From JABDGM01 sp963738665 (lineage in GTDB: Bacteria > Planctomycetota > Planctomycetia > Pirellulales > Lacipirellulaceae): a DNA stretch of 64,000 bases. The first letter of the stretch is position 1. Each line of letters begins with the position of its first letter. Positions 29,623 to 38,097 of this stretch are shown piece after piece. The position numbers were made by a program, and so were the translations under genes. The notes beneath the pieces are model-generated. The model saw nothing but the letters and a program-made list of their open reading frames with translations, was not told the origin of the DNA and ran no database searches. The stretch is from positions 558,001-622,000 of the forward strand of contig CAVTXL010000003.1 of NCBI GenBank assembly GCA_963738665.1. Reading direction: 5' to 3'.

Positions 29623-29757
29623 GGTGCCACTGCCGGCTCGTCCAGCAGTATTCGTCGGTCCTCGCCTCGCTGTGCAACACATCAGCGCTGTTGACTCAAG
29701 GTTTCACGAGCAAGGTAAAGGCAAGCGTGGCACTGCTAACGAGTTAGCAGTGGCACC
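29623..29757. repeat. 135-bp element with terminal inverted repeats
   Basis: Bounded by GGTGCCACTGC and GCAGTGGCACC (perfect 11-bp inverted ends). Inside the right end is a perfect 14-bp hairpin GTGGCACTGCTAAC-GA-GTTAGCAGTGGCAC (29727-29756). No coding capacity; looks like a small non-autonomous element or a pair of REP units. It ends 2 bp before the chosen DUF1559 start codon. Confidence 0.7.
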
Positions 29758-29758
29758 G

Positions 29759-30631
29759 GTGGGCACTAACAGAGCCGGTGGCGCCATTCGTCGTATTGGC
29801 GTCACGCTTATTGAAGTCCTGGTAGTCGTGACGATCATCGGCATTTTGCTCGCCGTGACTCTGCCCGCGCTGCAGTCTGCTCGCGAGGCGGCCCGGCGGG
29901 TCGATTGCCAGCACCGGCTCCGCCAACTCGGCATTGCCGCGTCGCAGCACATTGAGCGCGAAGGCGCGCTGCCAGTCGGCTGCATCGGTTGCAAACTGAC
30001 GCTGCCGCCCGCCGGCGGACCCCCTGCCCCGCAGCGATTCATCTCGTGGAACGTGCAGTTGCTGCCGTTTTTGGAGCAAGCCGCGCTGTGGGACGCGTTC
30101 GACTTTTCGCTGCCCTCCTATCGGCCAGAGAACAAATCGGTGGCCGGGACAGTTGTCGACGTGTTTCTCTGCCCGAGCACTGTGGAAACGGCGCTGCGAC
30201 AGCCGCGCGGCCTGTGGCAGGGGGCGGCCTTCACTGATTTTGCCGGCATTTATGGCATCGAGGGCGAGGGTCGCACGGCGATCGATCCGGCCGCGGCCCA
30301 GTGGCTCCGCGACGATTCGCTGGGCGTGATGCTCTACGAGCTGCCGGTCGCGCCGCGGGAGATTGTCGACGGCCTGACGCATACCGCCTGCATCGCCGAG
30401 ACGATGCTCCGCCGGCAGACCGAATCGGAGTGGATCAACGGCCATAATGTGTTCGCCCAGGAAGACCACACGCGGGTCAACCAGGCCAGCGGCATCGGCA
30501 ACGACATCGGCGGGCCGCATCCGGGCGGGGCCTCGCTGGTGTTCTGCGATGCGCATGTGGAATTCGTCGCGGAATCGATTGACGAGCGCGTGCTCTTGGC
30601 GCTGCTCACCAAGGCGGGAGGGGAACCGTGA
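29759..30631 (+). CDS. DUF1559 protein with type II pseudopilin-like N-terminus
   Basis: About 290 residues. Start uncertain: in-frame GTG codons at 29750 and 29759 both lie at the edge of the repeat element and no RBS is clear. The N-terminus is a prepilin-like methylation segment (G-V-T-L-I-E-V-L-V-V-V-T-I-I-G) followed by PALQSAREAARRVDCQHRLR, the usual DUF1559 start. The C-terminal H-x9-DG-type motif is present as HPGGASLVFCDAHVEFV, with Ala in place of the Gly. DUF1559 proteins are a large planctomycete family, thought to be surface or periplasmic, with no proven function. This one lies behind a cobalamin riboswitch and ahead of two PEP-CTERM proteins. Confidence 0.88.
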   Translation: MGTNRAGGAIRRIGVTLIEVLVVVTIIGILLAVTLPALQSAREAARRVDCQHRLRQLGIAASQHIEREGALPVGCIGCKLTLPPAGGPPAPQRFISWNVQLLPFLEQAALWDAFDFSLPSYRPENKSVAGTVVDVFLCPSTVETALRQPRGLWQGAAFTDFAGIYGIEGEGRTAIDPAAAQWLRDDSLGVMLYELPVAPREIVDGLTHTACIAETMLRRQTESEWINGHNVFAQEDHTRVNQASGIGNDIGGPHPGGASLVFCDAHVEFVAESIDERVLLALLTKAGGEP

Positions 30632-30636
30632 AACGA

Positions 30637-30728
30637 GGGGGCGAGGACGCAGGGGGCGGCGGACAGGGAGCAGAGAAGTCCGAGGGAAAGGCTTGCTAAA
30701 TGCAAACTGCAAAATGCAAATTGAGAAT
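30637..30728. repeat. Two adjoining heptad-phased repeats
   Basis: First GGGCGAG GACGCAG GGGGCGG CGGACAG GGAGCAG, then TGCAAAC TGCAAAA TGCAAAT TGAGAAT. The second contains the ATG of the next gene and encodes the first residues of its signal peptide. Confidence 0.7.
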
Positions 30729-31677
30729 TGTCTTTGTTTGCGTATTCGCGTTTTTCGGATCCTATCGCGCCTCAGCGGATCCGTTTGCGTTCGACGATAT
30801 TGAGTTTTGGATCGGCGCCGGGGTGAACCGTGCGGCACTCGTGATTGATTGGCAGGATGGCAGTGATGCCCCGCCGGCGCTCGTATGGGGTTATCGCTGG
30901 AATGGAGCGGCGACGGGAGCGAAAATGCTGCTGGACGTCGTGACGGCCGACGAGCGGCTGTTTGCCAAATTCGGCGGCACCGAGAGTAACCCGGTCGCCG
31001 TTTATGGTCTCGGTTACGACGCGGACGGTGACCGGCAGTTCGGCATCGACGACGGCACGATCTTCGACTCGGCCGGCGTCGCCGTTACCGAGCCGGCCGA
31101 CCTGGCCACGGCGACCGACAGCGGCGACTACTACGCCGAGGGGTGGTACACCGGGTTTTGGCATTATGGCACTGCGCCGACGGATCCTTTTGACGGCGGG
31201 ACGTGGCTCGACACGCCGCTCGGCATGGCCGGCCGGCAACTGACCGACGGCGCGTGGGATGGCTGGACTTTTACGCCGGCGTTCAACTTCGAGGCCTTCG
31301 CCACTAAGCCGCAGGCGGCCCCATCGCCGTTTCCGTTGGGCGACTACGACCACAGTGGCGACGTTGACGCGAACGACTACACGCGTTGGAAAGCGTTGTA
31401 CGGCTCGACGAGCGATCTATCGGCCGACGGCAATTATGACGGCATCGTCAACGCGGCCGATTATACGGTTTGGCGAAACCGCTATGACAGGTCGACAGGC
31501 GGTTCGATCGCTCCACTCGGCGCCGTACCAGAGCCCACAACCGCTTCGTTCGCAGGTGTCTTGTTTTTCACCATCACGTTTTATTTCAGGCGAACCGCTA
31601 ATAAACGCTTATGGGAACATCTTGTTAGCGAATCGCCCGTTAGCGGTTCGTTCGTTGCTGGAAAGGAGACTGAGCCA
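30700..31677 (+). CDS. PEP-CTERM surface protein with dockerin-like domain
   Basis: ATG 30700 lies inside a heptad repeat and gives MQTAKCKLRIVFVCVFAFFG as signal peptide. The body (DPFAFDDIEFWIGAGVNRAA, L-V-I-D-W-Q-D-G) is a beta-rich domain seen in B12-riboswitch-linked surface proteins (recollection, not checked). A dockerin I-like pair of calcium loops follows (GDYDHSGDVDANDYTRWK; DGNYDGIVNAADYTVWRN), then a PEP-CTERM sorting end (V-P-E-P-T-T-A-S-F plus a hydrophobic stretch and F-R-R). No stop codon occurs before the next gene: the frame runs through the repeat at 31591-31650 and into the second protein. A one-base shift would give TAATAA at ~31599, so this may be a sequence error. Probably exported, sorted by an exosortase and released or anchored at the surface. 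Confidence 0.75.
31591..31650. repeat. Heptad-type inverted repeat joining the two PEP-CTERM genes
   Basis: CGAACCGCTAATAAACGCTT and TTAGCGAATCGCCCGTTAGC-GGTTCG form complementary ends (CGAACCGCTAA / TTAGCGGTTCG). Same type as 16755-16848. Confidence 0.7.
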
Positions 31678-32538
31678 ATGACACGTTCACAACTATGCTG
31701 CCTGCTATTCGGTTGCAATGTGTTACTGTTCGGCACGCCGGCTGTCGCGCAATTTGCCGCCGAAGTGGTATTATTTGACGCCGGTACGACGCCGGCGTCC
31801 GGTTTCACTTCCGCCCTTTCGGCGTTAGGTTCGCCAGAGCGTTTCACCGGCGAAGGAGTCTTTCCTGGCGTCGTCTCGCCGTTCAGTCCGCCGTTTTTGA
31901 AGAGCGAGATCGTGTCGATTGGCGAGGCGGGCGAGTTGACTCTGCGGCTCTCCAACTATGCGATTCCGCAAGTTGGCGGCCCCGAGATCGGCGTCTTCTC
32001 CAATTTTGGCCTGGCCGACGCCAATTATCCCCACGGTGAGGCCGGTTCACCGGCCGGCGGCTTTGGTCCGCCCGACAGTGCGATGGTCGAAGTCAGCGAA
32101 AACGGCCTCGATTGGGCCAGTCTTGGCACGTTCGCGTTCGACATTCCGACCAATGGCTACACTGACCTAACCGACCCGTACGCGGCCTCGCCGGGCAGCG
32201 TGCCGAGCGATTTCCAGCAGCCGTTCACGGGCAGCCTCGCCGACTTCGACGGCTTGAAATACGTCGACGCCGGGGCAGACATGCGCGACCTGTTGGCCGG
32301 CAGCGGCGGCGGGAAATGGCTCGATATTTCGGCGAGCGGGTTGGCGAAGGTCGGCTACATGCGATTCTCGGTGCCCGACGACATGCTCGCGACTACGAAG
32401 TTAAATTTCGAACTCGACGCCGTGGCAATTTCGCACGCGGCGCTGGGCGGGGCGACGGTGCCGGAGCCGGGGGCGGTCATTATGGCGCCGCTGACAGTGT
32501 TTCTTCTTGCGCAGCGTCGCAAACGGTCTTGGAACTAG
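31678..32538 (+). CDS. Second PEP-CTERM surface protein behind the B12 riboswitch
   Basis: 286 residues; ATG 31678 has its own RBS (GGAAAGGAG) and signal peptide (MTRSQLCCLLFGCNVLLFGT...VAQ), so a separate start is likely even though the frame is open from the upstream gene. The body is beta-rich (F-L-K-S-E-I-V-S-I-G-E-A-G-E-L-T-L-R-L, GPEIGVFSNFGLADANYP, V-E-V-S-E-N-G-L-D-W-A-S-L-G). Its end is a PEP-CTERM signal (V-P-E-P-G-A-V-I-M then a hydrophobic helix and R-R-K-R). I take it as a ligand-binding surface protein; by position the ligand may be a cobamide, which is inference. The 3' end overlaps the convergent gene by 59 bp. Confidence 0.8.
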   Translation: MTRSQLCCLLFGCNVLLFGTPAVAQFAAEVVLFDAGTTPASGFTSALSALGSPERFTGEGVFPGVVSPFSPPFLKSEIVSIGEAGELTLRLSNYAIPQVGGPEIGVFSNFGLADANYPHGEAGSPAGGFGPPDSAMVEVSENGLDWASLGTFAFDIPTNGYTDLTDPYAASPGSVPSDFQQPFTGSLADFDGLKYVDAGADMRDLLAGSGGGKWLDISASGLAKVGYMRFSVPDDMLATTKLNFELDAVAISHAALGGATVPEPGAVIMAPLTVFLLAQRRKRSWN

Positions 32539-33289
32539 TTGATGGAAGTATCGGCCCCAATTCCAGCCAAGCAACTAGAACAATTGCTTGAACTAAGTGA
32601 AACTTTTCCCAGCCAAATCGCGGGTCAAACTGCCACACGGCGAGCATTTCAGATATGCGTGCGACGACAAATGCCCCGGCCAGACATGCACCCAACCTTA
32701 GAATCCAATGCCAAGGACGATTGCAGGTCCTTACAACAACCACTAGAAGAACGAAGCAGGACAATGCGAGACTCATCGTTGCCGACATGGCATCTCGCAG
32801 TATTTCATTGCGAACAAACATCGTTAATAACAGCGATGCCATTGTCAACAGTCCCAGTAAATTCGCTACCGAGAACCTCCAGCCACGCCTAGCTTCCGAT
32901 GGAGTGAGGTTTCCAACCAGCCGGGGTAGTCGTAGAAGCCACAAACCAATGGAATCCACGATTGCAAAAGTCCAAAAGAACCCGATGACAGCGATGAAGG
33001 CTTGAACAATATTCTCCTCCGGAGGATCGGGGCCGCGCAACGTCCGAAAACAAACCGGCACTGCCACTAGCCCACCAATCAATGGGGCGAGCCAGCGCCA
33101 TTCAATCTGTGGTCGGCACAACATGGCCCACGCCGATAACACGCCAATTTGCGCTATTGCGAGGCTTACCAGCAATGTGCCTGACTCTACGCTAAACTCC
33201 ATGGCGTAGCATTGTGCGTATGCTGCTGCATCGGCGGCGATCGTAGCGGCAAATAGCAGTCCAATGATGATCGACGAGCGCTTGTGCAT
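32480..33289 (-). CDS. Polytopic membrane protein of unknown function
   Basis: 269 residues; ATG 33289 (MHKRSSIIIGLLFAATIAAD) is chosen, since upstream in-frame sequence runs into a repeat. Seven or so membrane helices are apparent, for example GTLLVSLAIAQIGVLSAWAM, LAPLIGGLVAVPV, FIAVIGFFWTFAIVDSIGLW, LLGLLTMASLLLTMFV and LSCFVLLVVVV. No catalytic motif. Lower GC and different codon choice from neighbours hint at a different origin. The C-terminal 19 codons overlap the PEP-CTERM gene on the other strand, so the true end may be slightly different. Confidence 0.6.
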   Translation of the reverse strand: MHKRSSIIIGLLFAATIAADAAAYAQCYAMEFSVESGTLLVSLAIAQIGVLSAWAMLCRPQIEWRWLAPLIGGLVAVPVCFRTLRGPDPPEENIVQAFIAVIGFFWTFAIVDSIGLWLLRLPRLVGNLTPSEARRGWRFSVANLLGLLTMASLLLTMFVRNEILRDAMSATMSLALSCFVLLVVVVRTCNRPWHWILRLGACLAGAFVVARISEMLAVWQFDPRFGWEKFHLVQAIVLVAWLELGPILPSTSSKTVCDAAQEETLSAAP

Positions 33290-33329
33290 GACGCGACCAT
33301 CGCAAATTGGGGAAGCAATCCGTCGGCAA

Positions 33330-33600
33330 CAACCGCGTAGCGGTTCAACACCGTAGCCCGGGGTCGCCGCGCAGCGGCGGCACCCTGGGTTAGATTCCCG
33401 ATCCATTCAAACCCCAACGGGGTTTCACATTGTCGGCGAGACGACGATGGAACGTCATCGCCTCGATTGTGTGTAACACCTTCGGCGTAAACAGGAATCG
33501 GACATCTGTACCCAGGGTGCCCCCTTCGACAAGCTCAGGACGACCCTGGGCTCTGCTGTTTAACGCCTGCGGCGTATATTCACGGCCATCTCGCATGTCA
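33330..33600. repeat. Composite intergenic repeat region
   Basis: A patchwork of short inverted parts: CCGCGCAGCGGCGG-CACCCTGGG and, ~190 bp on, CCCAGGGTGCC; AAACCCCAACGGGGTTT as a hairpin; and TTCGACAAGCTCAGGACGA, a motif I have seen between genes of many bacteria. No gene is supported in 33290-33720. Confidence 0.55.
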
Positions 33601-33720
33601 TTGAACTCTGGCGTTGCGTCTCGCCGTGCCTATTGTCAGAATAATCGCTCCGCCGGTGCGCGGCGAGCCGAGCTCGCCCGCTAAAGGGCCGTAAATGCAT
33701 TCACCGTTTGACTTTCCACC

Positions 33721-33915
33721 GTGACCAGTGCCACGCTCAGAGAACGTTGCTGCCTGATTGCGAACCCGGTGGCGGGCAACCCGACGCATTACATGATCGA
33801 GCAGGCCTTTGCCAATCGCGGGCTCGATTGGCGTTTCATGACGTTCGAGGTCGAGCCGGAGCAGCTTGGCGACGCGATGGCGGCCAAACGCTCACCGGCG
33901 ACAACACCGAGCGGG
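33721..33915 (+). pseudogene. aroE: Shikimate dehydrogenase remnant
   Basis: GTG 33721 begins a good AroE N-terminus (C-C-L-I-A-N-P-V-A-G-N-P-T-H-Y-M-I-E-Q-A-F, then G-L-D-W-R-F-M-T-F-E-V-E-P-E-Q-L-G-D-A-M), the shikimate-binding half. At ~33880 it jumps, one frame over, to D-G-G-Q-T-L-T-G-D-N-T-E, which in intact AroE lies ~50 residues further on and carries the Asn/Asp of the active site. The NADP-binding domain is missing: after T-E-R-D-V no family sequence follows. So this is an internally deleted, truncated copy with no expected activity. An intact aroE would be needed elsewhere for aromatic amino acid synthesis. Confidence 0.75.
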
Positions 33916-34056
33916 ATGTGCGTTGGTTGTCACGCCTGACTGCGCCTTCTGGGCAGTGCGAATTCGCGGCTTTTGAGGCCACTGAAGCGATTCCCCGCGT
34001 CGATGTAGGATCACTGTTTCGTGTCGATTTCGCATGTGTGACTGTTTGCGGATTGC

Positions 34057-34299
34057 TCAATCCGACTTGCGCCGCCGCTTGGCGCGGCGGTTCTTCGTCT
34101 GCCGGCGTTCGTTGCTTTTGCGACGTTCCTCCGTTGGCACCTCGCGCAGGTCGCGGGTCGATTCGATCGCGCCGAGCGGCCCCAGGTCTTCGCCGCGGCG
34201 GCCGCTGCTGCGCTGGTCTTCGCCGCGGCGATCGTCGTCGGCTTCCCGTTTCTCGATCAAGGATTCCAGTTCTTGTGGAACTTGCAACCGCTTGCCCAT
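34057..34299 (-). CDS. Small highly charged protein at the end of the pilus operon
   Basis: 80 residues; ATG 34299 with a GGAAGGGG RBS. Begins MGKRLQVPQELESLIEKREA and is then almost entirely charged (DDDRRGEDQRSSGRRGED), ending in a basic tail (ERRQTKNRRAKRRRKSD). Likely disordered and possibly nucleic-acid binding; no family recognised. It lies 40 bp downstream of the secretin gene on the same strand. Confidence 0.6.
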   Translation of the reverse strand: MGKRLQVPQELESLIEKREADDDRRGEDQRSSGRRGEDLGPLGAIESTRDLREVPTEERRKSNERRQTKNRRAKRRRKSD

Positions 34300-34339
34300 T
34301 TCGTGGCCCCTTCCAATTGACGACGTAGCGTGTGGGTGA

Positions 34340-36142
34340 CTATTGTCCGTCGTTGATAAACGCTGGGTTCTGTCCGGTTCCGTTTTCAAAGTTGTGCGGC
34401 GCGGCGAACTCGTTCGACAAAAATCCGCCGGTCGGCGAGCCCAGCGGCAGCTCTTCCTCCGTCGGGCAGACGCTGGGGTCGAAGTGCTGGATCGGCAGCG
34501 GATCGGGCGGCACCAGGTACGACTGGGCGGCGGCCGTCGAGATGTCTTCCGCGCAGATGCCTGGCCGCTGCGGAACCAGCGGCACCGAAACTCGGCGACC
34601 GTCCGGCAACACGGGGTCCCACGGCCGCGCGTTGCGATGCAGTGGTCCGTGCCACAGCGGCACGCCGGTTTTGACCAGGTTGCCCTGCTCGTAGGCGTCG
34701 TACACGCAATCGTAGGGCTGGATGTGGGGCACGATCGCGACAATGATTTCCGACCGCTTCTTGGTTACCGCCGATCGGCGGAACAAGAAGCCGATGCGTT
34801 TCAAGTTCCCCAGGTAAGGGATTTTCGATTGGTCGGTCTGGTCCAGCTCGTTGATGAGCCCGCCAATGACCATGCCTTCGTTGTCGTTCAGCATCACGTC
34901 GGTCTGCAGCGTCGTCTTTGAAATATTGGGGGGCAGGCCGTCCGCGCCTTCGCCATCCGGGGTGGAAACCTCCGGCACAACGTGGAGCAGCACGCGATGA
35001 TCGCGTGTGATTCGCGGGACGATGTGCAGAATGACGCCAGCCTCGACGGAACCGGCCCCTTGCTGACTGCTGGTCTCGGTGGTCGTGATTTGCTTGTAAT
35101 AAAGGGTCTTCCCGACCTGGATGTGCGCCTCTTGGTCATTGAGGACTAATAGTTTGGGCGAGCCCAGCGTTTTCGCGTCTTTGGTCGTTTGCAGCAATTC
35201 CACGACCGCCGCCAGATCGTTGCTCGCCAGGGTGGCGAGCATCGCCGGGGGAGTCGGCGGAGTGACCGGCGTAACGGAATGGCTCGGTAACGGAACGGCC
35301 GCGCTGGGAACGCTCAGAATGTTGGCTCTCGCGCCGGCCACCCGAAAAAGGGCGTCAAAATTAACGCCGCACCGAGTCGTGTCATCCAAATCGATTTGCA
35401 GCACGTGCGCTTCGATCAACACCTGACGCGGCGGTTGGTCAATTTGCGCGATATAATCCGCGATCCTGCGCCAGCGATTCGGGCATGTCCTCGACGACGA
35501 TCCGCTCTTGCGTCAGCTTATTGTTGGTGGGGCTGCTGGGGGCGACGGTCACCTTGCCGATGGGCGAAATCAAGGTTTCCACGACCTCCTTGATCTGCGC
35601 GGCAGACGCGAAATCGAGGTCGAAAACTTGGATTTGTCGTCCCTGCACCTCAGCCGGCAAATTGCCCGCATTGGTCATCGACGTGACCAGGATGATGCTG
35701 TTCCGGCGAACCCACGTATAGTTGGCGACCGACAGCACGGCCGTCAGCGCCTCTTCGACCGGCACATCGTGCAGCGTAATTGAGATCACGGCGTCGATAT
35801 CGTTTGAGGCCACGATGTTCAGATGCTGCGACTGCGCCAATAGGGCTACTACTTTGCTCAGCGATTCGTCGCGGACGACGAGCGTCTTGATGACGCCGAC
35901 CTCCGCGTCGTACTCGATTCCGGCGGTGCGCCGCCGGTCAAGGGCAACTTTCCTTCGATGCGCTGGTCCGGGCCGCTAGCCGGCCCGGGCGGCGCGTTGG
36001 CCGGCGGTCCAACGGTCGGCCGCTCGACTTCCGCCGGCCCACCGGGAACATTTTCAAACAACTGGCTCAGCGACGATTGCGCGCGAACCAAGTGGGGCTG
36101 CCCGGCGAACAGCGTTCCGGCCGCGGCTAGCGCCAGCAGCAA
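34340..36142 (-). CDS. Secretin (PilQ/GspD-like), two frameshifts
   Basis: Repaired product ~600 residues. TTG 36142 (LLLALAAAGTLFAGQPHLVR) opens a signal peptide; a start a few codons earlier is possible. Parts: proline-rich linker; N-domains (I-E-Y-D-A-E-V-G-V-I-K-T-L-V-V-R; D-I-D-A-V-I-S-I-T-L-H-D-V-P-V-E-E-A-L; IQVFDLDFASAAQIKEVVET); then the secretin core (Q-V-L-I-E-A-H-V-L-Q-I, GSPKLLVLNDQEAHIQVG, DVMLNDNEGMVIGGLINELD, I-P-Y-L-G-N-L-K-R-I-G-F-L-F-R). The last ~110 residues are an extra tail. Frames change at ~35925 and ~35468 (D-M-P-E-S-L-A | R-I-A-D-Y-I-A-Q-I). It would form the outer-membrane ring of the pilus or secretion machine. Confidence 0.88.
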
Positions 36143-36227
36143 ACTGCGCAGCGGACGCTGCGCGACCAGGCACTACCCCCGCTTCGCGAGCACTCGCCGT
36201 CCACACGTTGTTGTTCCGCCGGACGCA

Positions 36228-36836
36228 TCAATCCAACTTCCTTTCCACAATGACGCCGTCGGGATCGATTGCTTTGACCGTGAACCCGTCGATGTCGTCT
36301 CCCACGTGGATGGTGCGCTCGCCGACGATCGCCGCCGCCTGCTTCCGGCCGTCGATAATAACACGGACGCCGCGCTGCTTGAGCTCGTCGAGCTTCGACT
36401 GAATTTCCGCGACGGTCTTCGTTCGCTGCTGTTCGTTTTCCTCGTTGTCAACGGCGACAATCGCGCCTTCGACGGCGCCGGCCCGGCCCACCGCCGGCGT
36501 GGGCGGCTGCGGGAAGGCGGCCGGAAGTGCAAACGGATCGTACCGCACGACTTGGGCCAGTTCGGGCTTCTTCCAGGCCGGCCGATCGGTCGCCTCCAAG
36601 AGCCACTCTTTCGAAGCAGTCGGCGCCAGCTCTTCTTTTGCCGATGCGCTCTTGGGCGGCTGGCCGGCACGGTGCGGGCTTGCGCCAGTTGTGGCGAGCG
36701 GTGGTGCGTCGTCGCCGGACGGACGGCCAAATTGGACGTACAACACGGCTGCCAAAACGGCGGCCAGGACGCCGACTGTCGCCAGTTTTTTCCACGTTGC
36801 GCCTGCCTTACCCGGTGTGTTCGATGCGTCAGCCAC
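36228..36836 (-). CDS. PilP/GspC-like inner-membrane to secretin linker
   Basis: 202 residues; the start overlaps the end of the PilO-like gene by 8 bases. One membrane helix near the N-terminus (LATVGVLAAVLAAVLYVQFG), a proline-rich linker and a small C-terminal beta domain (GERTIHVGDDIDGFTVKAID, then P-D-G-V-I-V-E-R). This resembles the HR/pilotin-type domain of GspC, GspB or PilP that contacts the secretin. A coiled stretch (EEQQRTKTVAEIQSKLDEL-like) lies in between. Its place between pilO and the secretin supports the assignment; sequence identity alone is weak. Confidence 0.7.
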   Translation of the reverse strand: MADASNTPGKAGATWKKLATVGVLAAVLAAVLYVQFGRPSGDDAPPLATTGASPHRAGQPPKSASAKEELAPTASKEWLLEATDRPAWKKPELAQVVRYDPFALPAAFPQPPTPAVGRAGAVEGAIVAVDNEENEQQRTKTVAEIQSKLDELKQRGVRVIIDGRKQAAAIVGERTIHVGDDIDGFTVKAIDPDGVIVERKLD

Positions 36837-37428
36837 GTTTCACCTCCGGCGTCTTCTTGGTGTCATTGCCGCCCAGGCCAAAGTAAATGATCAGCGTCGC
36901 GTTCATGGGATACTCGGGCGAATTGCCGGTCGAGCTCAGCGTGAGGTTCTGCAGCTTCGACAGCCGGGCGATGCCCGACAGCCGGTCGAGGAACGTGCAA
37001 ATGCTCTGGTACGTCCCCTTGCCGGCAAGCGTCACCTCCAATTGCGTGTAGCCGGTTTTTTCTTGCGCCTTTCCCGGCTCAAAGCTTTTGATGGTCAGAT
37101 TTTCCTCACTCGCGATCCGGCTGACTTCTTCCAGGAATTGGCCAGAGGCGGCCTCGTCGGGTACGCGCTCGACAACTTTTGCTATTTTTGCCTTCACGGC
37201 CGCCAGCCGCTCTGAGATCTTTACGTGCTGTTCATGGATCGCGGCAGAATTCTCAATCGACAAGCTCAGCTCGTCGATTTTATCAATCGTTCGTTCCGTA
37301 TCGCGAATGATCGGCGCATGCAGCAACGAATAACTCACCGTCACGCAAACGACCAACAGCAAGACGCCTGTGTAATGCAGGATCCGCGCGAAGCGTCGTG
37401 ACTGTGCGTCTAATATTTCCGGCCACAT
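36829..37428 (-). CDS. pilO: PilO-like inner-membrane alignment protein
   Basis: 199 residues; ATG 37428. One N-terminal helix (ILHYTGVLLLVVCVTVSYSL), then a coiled coil (TERTIDKIDELSLSIENSAA, ISERLAAVKAKIAKVVERVP), then the ferredoxin-like domain (LEVTLAGKGTYQSICTFLDR, L-S-K-L-Q-N-L-T-L). That layout is typical of PilO/GspM. It lies between pilN and the PilP-like gene and overlaps the latter. The complex PilMNOP aligns the assembly ATPase with the secretin. Confidence 0.8.
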   Translation of the reverse strand: MWPEILDAQSRRFARILHYTGVLLLVVCVTVSYSLLHAPIIRDTERTIDKIDELSLSIENSAAIHEQHVKISERLAAVKAKIAKVVERVPDEAASGQFLEEVSRIASEENLTIKSFEPGKAQEKTGYTQLEVTLAGKGTYQSICTFLDRLSGIARLSKLQNLTLSSTGNSPEYPMNATLIIYFGLGGNDTKKTPEVKRG

Positions 37429-37506
37429 ACGTCGTACCTGTCAACTTCGAGCGCGAAACAGAGCCGGCTGCAAGACGATCGGAGCACCGCAGGCTGCCTG
37501 CGCCCA

Positions 37507-38097
37507 CTAAAATTCACACCTCACTTCGTACTCTCGCAGTGCGCCTTCGTCGTCGCTTTGCTCCTTCGATTTCACCAAAAACGTGCGGGCGAAAAACCCC
37601 GATTCCGCCAATCCCGTGACCAGCCTGGCCACGGACGGGTTGTCGAGCGACAGGCCGCTCACGGTGAGACCGCGCCCGGACCCGGCCGGGTCGCCGACTT
37701 TCCCGGCGGCGGGCGGCTGCTGCAACCCGGTGACCTCGAGCTTCGTCACGCGCAGCTTTCCATTGGTGCCGACGCCGATGTCGCTCAATAAGCCCATCAA
37801 CGACAGCGCGGGACGTTGATATTCAAGCTCGGCCGCTACCCGGTCCAAATGCTGTAGTTCGTCCAATTCTCGCCGCATGCCGACTAACTGCTTCAACATG
37901 ATTTGCGTCGGTGCGTGCTCGCGTGACAGCAGTTCCAGACGCTGGTGTATGGCCCGGTTTTCGTCCATGTCCGTCCAGCGCACGGCCGCGCCGACGGACA
38001 GCACAACGCCCAATACAGCCGCCCACTGCGTGACGCGCCGTCGCACGATAAGCTGGCGTTGGTAAACGGCAGGCAACAAGTTAATAGAAGTCTTCAT
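37507..38097 (-). CDS. pilN: PilN-like inner-membrane protein
   Basis: 196 residues; ATG 38097 gives M-K-T-S-I-N-L-L-P, the conserved PilN N-terminal motif that binds PilM, followed by one membrane helix (VTQWAAVLGVVLSVGAAVRW) and a coiled coil (RAIHQRLELLSREHAPTQIM, MRRELDELQHLDRVAAELEY). The C-terminal ferredoxin-like part is GLTVSGLSLDNPSVARLVTG. The start overlaps the pilM stop by 4 bases. Confidence 0.85.
   Translation of the reverse strand: MKTSINLLPAVYQRQLIVRRRVTQWAAVLGVVLSVGAAVRWTDMDENRAIHQRLELLSREHAPTQIMLKQLVGMRRELDELQHLDRVAAELEYQRPALSLMGLLSDIGVGTNGKLRVTKLEVTGLQQPPAAGKVGDPAGSGRGLTVSGLSLDNPSVARLVTGLAESGFFARTFLVKSKEQSDDEGALREYEVRCEF

Noticed and set aside
29498..29758. N-terminal extension of the DUF1559 protein upstream to 29498
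   Set aside because: The extension would translate the terminator and the 135-bp repeat element and has no family resemblance.
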